Source: an uncultured delta proteobacterium (GTDB lineage Bacteria > Desulfobacterota > Desulfobulbia > Desulfobulbales > Desulfocapsaceae). From it: a stretch of DNA of 64,000 nt. This document shows, piece by piece, positions 32,088 through 41,900 of this stretch (the stretch's first letter is position 1; the number at the start of each line of letters is the position of its first letter). The translations under genes were made by a program, and so were the position numbers. The notes beneath the pieces were generated by a model, which saw only the letters and a program-made list of their open reading frames with translations, was not told the DNA's origin and did no database searches. Where the stretch lies: positions 1 to 64,000 of the forward strand of contig CAIUQR010000034.1 in NCBI GenBank assembly GCA_903901335.1, read 5' to 3'.

Positions 32088-32208
32088 TTGCAGCAGTCGA
32101 TTCCGGCAGGAGTGTATCGCGTTGTCGATGGAAAGAGAGCCTGATCTGCGGGTGAATTCTTTTTAATTCCTAAGGTGATTGAAGGTCACTGAGGAAGGTT
32201 GAAGGAAG

Positions 32209-33291
32209 ATGCAGTTTCGAAATGGGGTCTTTATAATCACTGAGGAAAATCAGTGCCCTCTCTATAATGTCGGGGAAGAATTTGTTGTTACTGAAATTTC
32301 CCTGAAATTCCCCGCAGGAAAATCCACCTGCCTGATTCTGGCCAATGACATATTCAGTATCGTTTCGGAAGATGTGTCTTTTGAGAAATTCACCAAGGGT
32401 GAGACGCAGAAGTCCAAATTCGAATGTGGCGGGTGCAGTGGGATTATTCGTTTTGAGTTCAAGAAAGAGAAAGAATTTGCGACATTGCAGATGAAACTCT
32501 TAGCCGCTGCCGATCGCAAAGATAAAATCAAATTGGTGGCGGAGTTTGCCGAACTTCTCAGGACCATCGATCTTTTTAAGATGCTGACCGATGACGATCT
32601 TCTTGATCTTGCCGCATTGCTGACTTTTGAAAATTATGAATGGGGGTTCCCCATCGCCCAGAAAGGAGACCCGGGAACCAATCTATTTATCATTATTGAA
32701 GGACGCGTTGAAGTCGTTGACGATGACGGGGTCACGTTGGCGGAGATGGGTGAAGGCGAGGTATTCGGAGAAATGAGCCTTCTCACCGGCGACAGAGTCA
32801 ATGCAACTATTCTGGCTGCAGAACCGTGCAAAATAGCCAAGATGAGCCAGAAAAATTTCCGGCATATTCTGAACAGATTTCCAGCCCTGCAGGTGTTTTT
32901 CTATAAATTGCTTGTCAGCCGGATTACAGCCGTTAATTTGAAGCGTGCCGAAGAACTGAGTTCGGGAATGGTTGGACAACTTGCGGATATCTCACCTGTT
33001 GAACTGTGTCAAATGATCAATTCAATTCAAAAGACAGGCCGCCTTATCATTGATGCGAGTGAGACGAAGACTACAGCTCTTCTCCTCTTCCATGAAGGAG
33101 AGGTCTTACAGGCGGTCTATAATGAGGTGAAAGGGAAGGATGCCTTCTACAGAATCCTGGCCATGACCAAAGGGCGTTTTAAGTTTATCCAGGGATTAAC
33201 ATCTACGGAGAAGAAAAGAGATGTTATTGGGGGGTTTATGGCGATGCTTATGGAAGGGATGCGACGAATTGACGACAGGAGAGCGGACTGA
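32209..33291 (+). CDS. Cyclic-nucleotide-binding domain and DUF4388 protein
   Basis: A 360-residue cytoplasmic protein. Residues 1-100 are a TIGR04076-like region (CPLYNVGEEFVV). A cNMP-binding fold spans about residues 118-245 (FPIAQKGDPGTNLFIIIEGRVE, VFGEMSLLTGDRVNATILA). A C-terminal DUF4388/PatA-type domain covers 255-345 (GQLADISPVELCQMINSIQKTGRL). There is no helix-turn-helix, so it is probably a signalling adaptor, not a transcription factor. The phosphate-binding RxA motif reads VNATI, so ligand binding may have changed. Confidence 0.82.
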   Translation: MQFRNGVFIITEENQCPLYNVGEEFVVTEISLKFPAGKSTCLILANDIFSIVSEDVSFEKFTKGETQKSKFECGGCSGIIRFEFKKEKEFATLQMKLLAAADRKDKIKLVAEFAELLRTIDLFKMLTDDDLLDLAALLTFENYEWGFPIAQKGDPGTNLFIIIEGRVEVVDDDGVTLAEMGEGEVFGEMSLLTGDRVNATILAAEPCKIAKMSQKNFRHILNRFPALQVFFYKLLVSRITAVNLKRAEELSSGMVGQLADISPVELCQMINSIQKTGRLIIDASETKTTALLLFHEGEVLQAVYNEVKGKDAFYRILAMTKGRFKFIQGLTSTEKKRDVIGGFMAMLMEGMRRIDDRRAD

Positions 33292-33400
33292 GTGATCCGG
33301 TGCGCTATTTTCCTGTTTTAAATCGTGTATTTAAAAACGTCTTTTCTGCTTTTTCCGGGCAGAACACTGCTGAAAAGAGTCCCTGGTCAGGGAAAATACT

Positions 33401-34105
33401 GTGACACGGCGAAGTCGTATAAAAAAGGAACTCATCGACATCCTCAGACAAAAGGATGTAAATACGATTTTTGCTGCATTGCAGGCCCATGATGAACGTG
33501 ATTTCCTGAATCCCCTGTTTTCTGCACTGTGTCATCCGGAAGAGATGGTCCGCTGGCATGCGGTAAGTGCATTCGGCTGGGTTGTAGACAGACTTGCCCA
33601 GAAAGATCTTGAGTCGGCACGGGTCGTGATGCGCAGATTTCTCTGGAGTCTGAACGATGAATCCGGTGGCATAGGATGGGGTTCACCGGAGGCCATGGCC
33701 GAGATCATGGCCCGGAACGAGGTGTTGTTCCGGGAATATTTTCATATGTTGCTTTCGTATACACGGGACGATGGTTCCGAACAGATTCAGGATAGTAATT
33801 ATCTGGAACTCCCGCAATTACAACGCGGAGTTATCTGGGGTATCGGCAGACTTGCCGGTGAATACCGGGAGGTACTCCTTCGAAACGGGGCTGTGGATGA
33901 TCTCCTGCCGTACCTGCATTCCCCGGATGGACCGGTTCGAGGCCTTGCTGCCTGGTCTCTGGGGATACTGAAGGCCGGGTCAGCCGAAGGGCCGATGCAG
34001 CAGCTTCTCGATGACAGGGCGTGCGTCAGTTTGTATTGGCAGGGGGAAATCATTGAAACCACGGTGTCCGAACTGGTCCGTCAGGCCATTGATACTCTGG
34101 GTTAA
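33401..34105 (+). CDS. DVU0298-like HEAT-repeat protein
   Basis: A 234-residue helical-repeat protein beginning at a GTG at 33401. HPEEMVRWHAVSAFGWVV and SPDGPVRGLAAWSLGIL are HEAT repeats, and SGGIGWGSPEAMAEIMA is the diagnostic block of the DVU0298 family. These proteins occur in sulfate reducers and relatives and have no known biochemical role; a scaffold function is likely. It is one of the stronger taxonomic hints in the window. It converges on the SDR gene with a 46-base gap. Confidence 0.8.
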   Translation: MTRRSRIKKELIDILRQKDVNTIFAALQAHDERDFLNPLFSALCHPEEMVRWHAVSAFGWVVDRLAQKDLESARVVMRRFLWSLNDESGGIGWGSPEAMAEIMARNEVLFREYFHMLLSYTRDDGSEQIQDSNYLELPQLQRGVIWGIGRLAGEYREVLLRNGAVDDLLPYLHSPDGPVRGLAAWSLGILKAGSAEGPMQQLLDDRACVSLYWQGEIIETTVSELVRQAIDTLG

Positions 34106-34151
34106 GCTGGAAATCCTTCTCATCCGCCTAACCTCCAGAAGCAGGGTTTTT

Positions 34152-34997
34152 TCAGTGCCCCCCCTGAGGGACTAAAATTCCATCCGGCAGCGGACCAGTT
34201 TTGTCGCCTCCCAGAAGGTATCCACCATCCATGCGCAAAACCGAACCGGTCATGTATTTTGCCTGATGGGCAAGGAAAAACACTGCTTCAGCCACTTCGG
34301 CAGGGGTCCCGGTGCGGCCAAGAAGGGTATGCCGGTGGAGCATGCTCCGCTCCTCATCCGTCAGTGCGGCCCACCCTCGTGTCTCTTCTCCATGTCTGTT
34401 TCTGATTAAGCCCAGCATCAGTTCGTTTACCCGGATTGTAGGTGCGCCTTCCCGTGCCCAGGTCTCGGTAAAGGAAGAAATGGCCCTGTTGGCGGCGCTG
34501 TAACCATCGTTGAAAACAAGCGCTGCCGGTCCGCTTCTGCCGGTGAGTCCGGCGATGGACGAAATATTTACGACCGCGCCCTGATCGGATTTCTTCAGCA
34601 GCGGCAGACAATGCGTAAAAAGAAGCCATTTGGCCTTCAGGGTGGTTGAGAGTTCAAGATCCCATTGTTCCCGGTTATGTTCATGATCGTAGGATCCGTG
34701 CACGACCGGCATGCCGCCCCGTTCAACGTTATTGATGAGGATATCAAGCGCACCGAAGGTATTGAAAACGGAGGCAACCATATCCTTGACCTGAACGGGA
34801 TTTCTCAAATCAACAGGTAAAACGATATGAGGGATGTTCGACTGGCGGAATTCCTCCTTCATCTCTTCCGTGGATTCCGGCCAATCAAAAGAGGGGAGTA
34901 CCAGATTGGCACCTTCCTTGGCGAATTTTCTGGCGATTGCCCTGCCGATCGGCCGTGAGGCGCCGGGAATAATGACCGTTTTGCCCTGCAATTGCAT
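34152..34997 (-). CDS. SDR-family oxidoreductase with altered catalytic motif
   Basis: A 281-residue short-chain dehydrogenase/reductase. The nucleotide-binding loop is VIIPGASRPIGRAIARKFA at residues 8-26, the structural NNAG is replaced by NNVERGG, and the catalytic Ser is in NISSIAG. The YxxxK motif reads YSAAN: the tyrosine is present but the catalytic lysine is replaced by asparagine (codon AAC). The GGYLLGGDK C-terminus is normal. Activity is therefore uncertain; it may have lost catalysis or use another residue. It converges on the HEAT-protein gene. Confidence 0.85.
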   Translation of the reverse strand: MQLQGKTVIIPGASRPIGRAIARKFAKEGANLVLPSFDWPESTEEMKEEFRQSNIPHIVLPVDLRNPVQVKDMVASVFNTFGALDILINNVERGGMPVVHGSYDHEHNREQWDLELSTTLKAKWLLFTHCLPLLKKSDQGAVVNISSIAGLTGRSGPAALVFNDGYSAANRAISSFTETWAREGAPTIRVNELMLGLIRNRHGEETRGWAALTDEERSMLHRHTLLGRTGTPAEVAEAVFFLAHQAKYMTGSVLRMDGGYLLGGDKTGPLPDGILVPQGGH

Positions 34998-35136
34998 TTT
35001 ATCCTCCCTAAAGAATGGGTGAGGCTCCCTGAAAAAGGGTATCTCTTGTATTTATGGAACTATGATGTATTTTAAAGAACATCTAAAAAAAGGCGCATCT
35101 TTTCTGCACTATAACCTAACATCCTGTCGGATATCA

Positions 35137-38025
35137 ATGACCAATAAAAAAGCTATCCTCATTTTTATCGTCACCGTCCTTCTCTTTCCCCTTTGGGCTT
35201 CATGCGGTGAAATCCCGGCACAGGCTCAGCAATCCTGTTTTCCGACGGCGTGGCCTCATGAGACGACCAATCTGAAGCCCGATCCCCGGCTTGTCTTCGG
35301 CAGGCTTGAAAATGGCTTTCGCTACGTATTGATGGAAAACAAAGAACCGCGGGAACGAGTCGGCATGTATCTCGATGTTCAGACCGGATCGCTCAACGAG
35401 ACCGAAGATCAACGCGGGATCGCCCATTTTGTTGAGCATATGGTGTTCAATGGTTCCAACCATTTCAAACCGGGTGAGCTCGTTGATTATTTCCAGTCGC
35501 TGGGGATGAGCTTCGGCGGCGATACCAATGCCCATACCGGATATAATGAAACCGTCTATAATATTATTCTCCCCAATGGGACCAGACAAGAGCTGGAGAA
35601 AGGCTTGCTGGTCTTCTCTGATTATGCCGGGGGGGCATTGCTGCTTGATAAAGAGATTGACAGGGAACGAGGGGTCATCCTGTCCGAGAAGCGGGCCAGA
35701 GATTCCGCTGCCTATCGGACAATGGTTGCGACCAGTGCGTTTTCTCTTAAAGGGACAAGACTGCCGGAACGTTTCCCCATCGGCGTTCCGGAAACCCTGG
35801 AGAAGGCTGATCACACCCTTTTGAAAACGTATTATGACACATGGTACCGGCCGGAAGACATGATTCTGGTAATGGTTGGAGACTTTGATCCGGCTCAGAC
35901 GGAACCTCTGATCAGGGAGCGCTTTGCTTCTCTTGCAGGCAGTGCAGCCCAACCCGAATGTCCCGATTTCGGTCATCTCAAACATTCCGGTCTGGAGGCA
36001 TTTTATCATTTTGAGCCGGAGATGGGTTCAACCAAGGTCGTTATAGAGACGCTTTGGGATAAACCGAGGGAAAATGATTCGCTTGCTCTTCAGGTCCAGG
36101 ATCTGAAAAATACCCTTGTCTCCGCTATGATTACGCATCGCCTGGAAAAATTAGCCGAAGATCCCGCTACCCCATTTACCGAAAGCGGGTATGCCACAGG
36201 AGAGATACTTGGTCAAGTGGGGTATGGCGCAATATCGGTATCAGCAGACCCGGAGAAATGGCAGGTAGCCCTTCAACTCATGGAAAAGACCCTGCGCCGG
36301 GCCATACAGTTTGGATTTTCCGAAGAGGAATTGCTGCGCGTAAAGAAGGAGGCCATGGCAGGCCTTGATTCGTCCGTCATTACCGCCGGAACCCGTAACT
36401 CAATGACCCTTGCCGGTGAAATCATCGGCAAGCTTAACAAAAACAAGGTATTTCAATCCCCTGCGCAGAAAAAAGAGATGTTCTTCCCGGTTATAGAACA
36501 GATTCGCCTGCAGGAGGTGCAGGATGCATTGGCAGCCGTCTGGGCGCATCAGAATCGTCTGGTTGAGGTGAGTGGAAATGTGAAGATTTCCTCGGATACT
36601 CCTGAAGCTCTGATCAAGGACGTCTTTGAACGATCACGAAAAGAAGACGTGCGGGCAGAAGCAGCTCAGGCAGCAGTGGAATTTCCGTATCTCAAACCGG
36701 CCGAAACGGTGATTCAGCCTGTTGCCGATATTCCTTTGGCAAAAATCGGGGCCGAGAGGCTGGTCTTTGCAAACGGGGTGATTCTGAATCTGAAAAAAAC
36801 GGATTTTAAGAAAAATACCCTCGCACTCCGGGCAGACTTCGGCCAGGGGAAACAGGGTGAGCCGGTTCCCGGTTTGGCGGTGCTGACCCAGGCGGTGGTG
36901 AACGGTTCGGGCAGTGGCCGGCTGACGGAGTCGGATCTGAATCGTGTCCTTACCGGCAGCACGGTGAGTGTCAATTTTCAGGTCAATGAGTCGTCTTTCA
37001 GTTGGGGGGGAAGTGCGGTTTCAAAGGATATGGAACTGTTGTTTCAAGTCCTGCAGACCGTCCTGGTCGACCCGGGGATCCGTGCGGATGCCTACCAGGT
37101 GTCCATGGACAACTTCAAGCAGATGTACAGGAACCTGGAGAGGGATATCAACGGGGGGATGGCCCTGCATGTCCAGAGATTTTTAGCAGGGGATTACCCT
37201 CATACGGGATTGCCGCCATGGGAGGACTTTTCGCGGTTGACCTTCGCTCAGATCAAAGACTGGCTTCTCCCTGCGATTGCCGGCAGCGCTCTTGAGGTAT
37301 CCATTGTCGGAGATTTTGATCGTGATCAACTGGTCGCTCTGGCCGGCCGGTATCTTGGCGGTCTGGCCGGGAGAAAAAACATGGCCGGATCTGATGCCGT
37401 CACGATTACCTTTCCAACAGGAAAACAGCTGCGCCTCAAGGTCGATTCCTCCATCGATAAGGCTATGGTTGTGGTGGCCTGGCCGACGGCCGACTTCTGG
37501 GATATCGGCAGGACGAGAAGACTGAATATGCTGGCCTCTATTTTTACCGACAGGCTGCGGAAAAAAGTGCGTGAAGAGCTCGGCGCCACCTATTCGCCGG
37601 CAGTGTTCAATTCCTCCAGCCGGATTTTCCCAGGCTATGGCCTGATGCAGACCCAGATCATCGTCGAACCCAAGGTCATTGAGCAGATCAGGGATGTGGT
37701 TATCGGGATTGGGGACGAGCTGCAGAAGAGAGGCTGTACCGAGGATGAACTCGAGCGGGCCAAGGCCCCGATTCTTACATCCTTGAAAGATATGGTCCGG
37801 ACCAACGGCTACTGGCTGGAAACAGTTATGGCTCTTTCCACCAGGCATCCGCAGCAACTCGAATGGCCAACCACGGTCCTTGATGATTTTCAGGCAATAA
37901 CGAGCAAGGATATTGAGATATTAGCCCAAGAATATCTTGCCGGGGCCCGTGCGGCAATTGCTGTGATCGAGCCGGGAAAGACGGAAAAGAAAGAGCAGCC
38001 TTCCTTGCTACCCGACAACCCATAA
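35137..38025 (+). CDS. Exported M16-family zinc metallopeptidase
   Basis: A ~962-residue pitrilysin/PqqL-type protease. The inverted zinc motif HFVEHMVF lies near residue 98, with the distant glutamate region ERGVILSE about 75 residues later. Two M16 N-terminal and two C-terminal domains give the usual length. A longer frame starts at 35062, but the ATG at 35137 begins a clear signal peptide (MTNKKAILIFIVTVLLFPLW) ending near ASCG, which may be a lipoprotein site (WASC, an unusual -3 residue). It probably degrades peptides in the periplasm. Its end overlaps the convergent UspA gene by 18 bases. Confidence 0.88.
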   Translation: MTNKKAILIFIVTVLLFPLWASCGEIPAQAQQSCFPTAWPHETTNLKPDPRLVFGRLENGFRYVLMENKEPRERVGMYLDVQTGSLNETEDQRGIAHFVEHMVFNGSNHFKPGELVDYFQSLGMSFGGDTNAHTGYNETVYNIILPNGTRQELEKGLLVFSDYAGGALLLDKEIDRERGVILSEKRARDSAAYRTMVATSAFSLKGTRLPERFPIGVPETLEKADHTLLKTYYDTWYRPEDMILVMVGDFDPAQTEPLIRERFASLAGSAAQPECPDFGHLKHSGLEAFYHFEPEMGSTKVVIETLWDKPRENDSLALQVQDLKNTLVSAMITHRLEKLAEDPATPFTESGYATGEILGQVGYGAISVSADPEKWQVALQLMEKTLRRAIQFGFSEEELLRVKKEAMAGLDSSVITAGTRNSMTLAGEIIGKLNKNKVFQSPAQKKEMFFPVIEQIRLQEVQDALAAVWAHQNRLVEVSGNVKISSDTPEALIKDVFERSRKEDVRAEAAQAAVEFPYLKPAETVIQPVADIPLAKIGAERLVFANGVILNLKKTDFKKNTLALRADFGQGKQGEPVPGLAVLTQAVVNGSGSGRLTESDLNRVLTGSTVSVNFQVNESSFSWGGSAVSKDMELLFQVLQTVLVDPGIRADAYQVSMDNFKQMYRNLERDINGGMALHVQRFLAGDYPHTGLPPWEDFSRLTFAQIKDWLLPAIAGSALEVSIVGDFDRDQLVALAGRYLGGLAGRKNMAGSDAVTITFPTGKQLRLKVDSSIDKAMVVVAWPTADFWDIGRTRRLNMLASIFTDRLRKKVREELGATYSPAVFNSSSRIFPGYGLMQTQIIVEPKVIEQIRDVVIGIGDELQKRGCTEDELERAKAPILTSLKDMVRTNGYWLETVMALSTRHPQQLEWPTTVLDDFQAITSKDIEILAQEYLAGARAAIAVIEPGKTEKKEQPSLLPDNP

Positions 38026-38931
38026 AGCCATATTCTGGGTATTTTTAATGGTGCGTGTGGTGACTTCTCCCCATATCCTCCGCTTCATTCCGGCACGGCG
38101 CCTGCCCATGACTATCGTGCCGCATTGATGCCTGTGGGCCTGGCTTATAATGCTGCTGCTTTTGTCAATATGTGCCTTTTCAGGCAGGATGGTAACTTGA
38201 TTCTCCGGAATACAGGCCTCGCGCAGCAGTTGAAGCGGAGCATCATAGATATCCTTTTTTTCAGTGAGATAGGTATTACACCAATTCTCATCCCATCTCG
38301 GATGCAGCTTTTCCCGTAATCCGGGCTTACTGGGAAAAATTCTCTGACAGTGATAGAGAAAGATCCCTACGTCTTCCCTTCCGGACAGGATATGAGCCAG
38401 GTGGTCAACAGCCATCAGGGAATTGCAGGAGCCGTCGAGGGCAACGAGGACGTTTTTTGATGTGATTTCTCCGTCGATGATCCAGAGCGGAATCTGATGG
38501 CATTTTCTAAAAAGGTCGGCTGAAACAGAGCCAAGGAGCATTTCACCGACAAAGCCGATTCCTCTCCTGGCTACCAATATGCAGTCCACCAGCAGGTGTT
38601 CTGCTGTAATCTGGATCGTCTGGGCTACATTTCCGGCGGCAACCACGGAGGATGTGACTCGATCAGTTGCGATTCCCAATCTGTGCAATCGCTCTTTTGC
38701 CTGTTTCAGGCAGCTGTTTGCGGCATTGCATCTGCTTTCGTTTTCAGCCGAACTGGGGAAGAGTGAATTATGATCATTCGCCGGTTCCGGCAGGGCACCA
38801 TGGCTCTGGCTGGTGCAGTTCAGCAGATGAAAGGTGGTGTCCGGCCGGCCTCCAAACAGTTGTGCTGCATAGACAAGCGCCTGATTACTGTACGTCGAGC
38901 CATCTGTGGCGATAAGGATTTTTTTATTCAT
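38008..38931 (-). CDS. Tandem universal stress protein (two UspA domains)
   Basis: A 307-residue protein of two Usp domains in tandem. The first is KKILIATDGSTYSNQALVYA with the ATP-loop GFVGEMLLGSVSADLF; the second starts KNVLVALDGSCNSLMAVDHL and ends GRRRAGMKRRIWGEVTTRTI. The G-x2-G-x9-G(S/T) signature is good in domain 1 and degenerate in domain 2. Such proteins bind ATP and respond to starvation or stress. The gene follows the large membrane protein by 36 bases on the same strand. Confidence 0.85.
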   Translation of the reverse strand: MNKKILIATDGSTYSNQALVYAAQLFGGRPDTTFHLLNCTSQSHGALPEPANDHNSLFPSSAENESRCNAANSCLKQAKERLHRLGIATDRVTSSVVAAGNVAQTIQITAEHLLVDCILVARRGIGFVGEMLLGSVSADLFRKCHQIPLWIIDGEITSKNVLVALDGSCNSLMAVDHLAHILSGREDVGIFLYHCQRIFPSKPGLREKLHPRWDENWCNTYLTEKKDIYDAPLQLLREACIPENQVTILPEKAHIDKSSSIISQAHRHQCGTIVMGRRRAGMKRRIWGEVTTRTIKNTQNMALWVVG

Positions 38932-38967
38932 TGGTAGGAGTATATAGAGCTATTATTTTATTTATTT

Positions 38968-41900
38968 TTAAGATTTTTTACTTGCACGGTTTTTTTTGAA
39001 AAACCGTGCAAGTAAAGATATTTTTAACGGTTTCGTCTCTCCAAGTCCTTGGGCAGGAGTGCTTTTTACTGCTGATTGATTCTCAGAAACCGGCTGGATA
39101 TTATTTCCAGGTTCCTTCCCAAGAGGGGTATCGTCGGTCTTTGACTGTCTCACCTTTTTTCGCCAGGTGCCGCCATCGCTGAAACATCCCCACCCCCAGC
39201 CCAGCCATCTGAGAAGTGAGATTGCCAGCCAGAGTGCCCAGGTCAGCATAAGAATCCTGTAGACCAGAAGGGGCACACTCAACACCCAGGCCTGAGGCAG
39301 GATGCGGCTGTTCCGGTCCTGATACCAGTTCAGCGAATGACCGGAGGAGCCATTGCCGCCGATCTGCATGTCCGGATGACCAAGGAGACCCTGTTGCACG
39401 GCGTAGATCAGCGAAAGACAGGCACAGGCCGTCGCTATAGTGAGCACAACCTGAAAGAAATTGAAGGCGGAGGTCGAAACGATTGCACTCCCCTTGTTTT
39501 TTCGGACTCCCAGCAGGAATAACCAGCCGACAACCATGGCCCCCAGGACAACGTGCACCTGGCTGAGTCCCATCCCCAGGAGAAGCCATTGCGGTGTTGT
39601 AAGCGGGGTGAGCGGAAACCACCCGAGAAGAAAGGCCAGCAGGATAATAACCAGGATCTGCCCCCAGAAAAGGACTGCCGGGCCGATCCTGGGACCGCCG
39701 GTCATCAGTATCCACCGGGATGTCGGCATTTCTACCTGCAGAGTCGAATTGACATTCTCAAGTCCCAGATCGACCTGTGGTGTGTACAGTCTTGCGGCGA
39801 TTCCGATCTTGTTACGCCAGCTTAGACTGATCTGTTGATTTCCGGGCTGGATGGGGAGCGTGAGCTGATTACCGCTCAGTTCCAAAGGGTATTCCTTGTC
39901 ATTGAGCATGACCTTCTGTAATTCGGAATCACCCGGAAGGGTAATGATATGGCGTGTTCCCCGGCTGGCATGCAGGGAGAAATTGAGATTGAAATCGGTT
40001 GCCCGCATGCCCGGCTGAATATGCAGGAGACTGGAGTCGATGGTCATGGTAGGTCCGGGGACACCCTCCGGACGGCTGATGGTCATGGTCATCGATTCAC
40101 CCGGATGCGGACGGTATTCGGGGTAGCGAAGTCCGGCCGGGTTCAATTGACTCACTTCGGGAATACCTGCGGCAGCGACATGCCAGATGGGACTGACGTC
40201 CAGGTACCACGATTCGGTCCACTCCGTTGTTTTCGGGGCAGTCAGAGTAATGGACTGACCGACCGGCAGAACCGATTGCCAGGAAAATGTGACATCGCGC
40301 GGCCCCAGGTTGACCTGGATGTTTTTGTCAGTGATGTACAACGACTCGCTGGTCGGCATCTCTCCGGGAATGAGTGGTATCAGAGCCGTGATGATATTAC
40401 CTTGGCTTTTCCGGAGAATACGGGTTTCAACCGTCCATTTAAGGCCAAGATGGAGTATCCGTTCGACCTGAAAAAAAGGTGGAACGTTGAAATCGGAGGC
40501 GGTTGTCTCCTTGCCCGCCGATACGTGGCTGGTATTTTTTTTCAGATCGAGCTTTTTTAAGGTGATCTGTTTTTCGATGGTGCCGTCAGGATGGATTCCG
40601 GTGATGCCCCAGCCGGTCAGTGTCGTCTGGAATCGATGCGGGAGGAGGGGAAAGGTGAGATTGAACTCCTCAATATTCTGCACGTCTTTTATCAGCATAA
40701 CATGGTGAATGCCGGGAGAAAGCCTGACAATCAGCGTGCCGCCGTCGCTGCGTATCCCCGGGGCAGGGGCATTGTCTAGAAGTATCTGGGAAAATGTCCG
40801 GCTGTCGCCGGGCAAGGCAACAGCCGTATCTGCCTGGGCATGAATGGTCAGATCCAGATAAAACTTCTGGCCCTGAACGGAAAAATTACAGGTTTCCAGG
40901 CTGGCGCATTCGCTCCGGCAGTCCGGAGAGGCGAGAAGCCGGTTCTGGAGTTCCTGCAACATTTCCGTGGAGGGTGTTTCGGCAGCGGATGGTGCTGGCG
41001 ATCCGCAGAGCAGCAGGAAAGGAAGAAGAAAACAGGTGAAGCGCGTTCCGGAAAATCTGCCGGGACCAATCTTTGCGGGGAGAAAGTGCAACGACCGGCG
41101 AATAAATCCCACCAGCATCAGAGTGAGCAGTCCAACACGAAAGAATCCTAAAACACAATTCAAAAGAGGGGAGAGAAGAATCAGGCGAACTTTCTGTTCG
41201 GGAGCGACCGGACCATTCCAGCCGAGAGGCACAGTCTGCCAGTGCCAGTTCGGCAGGCCCGGCCCTGTCTGGATCATGGCCTGCGGATCTATCTGCATCT
41301 CCGTATCGATTCTTTTTGGAGAGGCGTCGAAGGATTCCGATGGGGCCATAGTGGCAGATCGAAGGCTCTTCATTTTTCCGGCCGGTGCCGGAAGAGCTTT
41401 TTTTGCTGCATCCTCCTCTTGGAGGTCTATGGACATTGTGTTCAGTCCTCCCCTTGTATCGGTCGTTACCTGGAAATACGGACCATTTTCAAGCTGTGGA
41501 AAAATACCGATACGGATCTCGCGGATCATGAAAGGAATGGATTGGAGAAGGAGCAGGACCAGAACGATCACGAGCGGAATCCGGATAAGTGCCGTCCCCT
41601 TCGTAGAGGTGACCTTGCGAGCGACCGCCAGGAGGGCAAGAAGAGGCAGCCAGAGGTGCTGGGGCGATTCCGGCTGATGATACATGAGACCCAGGGCGAC
41701 GAGCGAGATGGTTCCCCATCCCCATCCGAGTATCTTGCCGGTGGCAAGGGTAATGATCAGGACCAGAAATATGTCCAGCAAGGTCCAGCGGTTCAACCAG
41801 GTCGGGACCGTATCGATACCTGAAGTTGTCAAGAGCTTCCAGCCCGGCGGAAGATTGAGCTGGGCCGATAACTGCTGGAAAGAATGGTTCCAGCCGAGGG

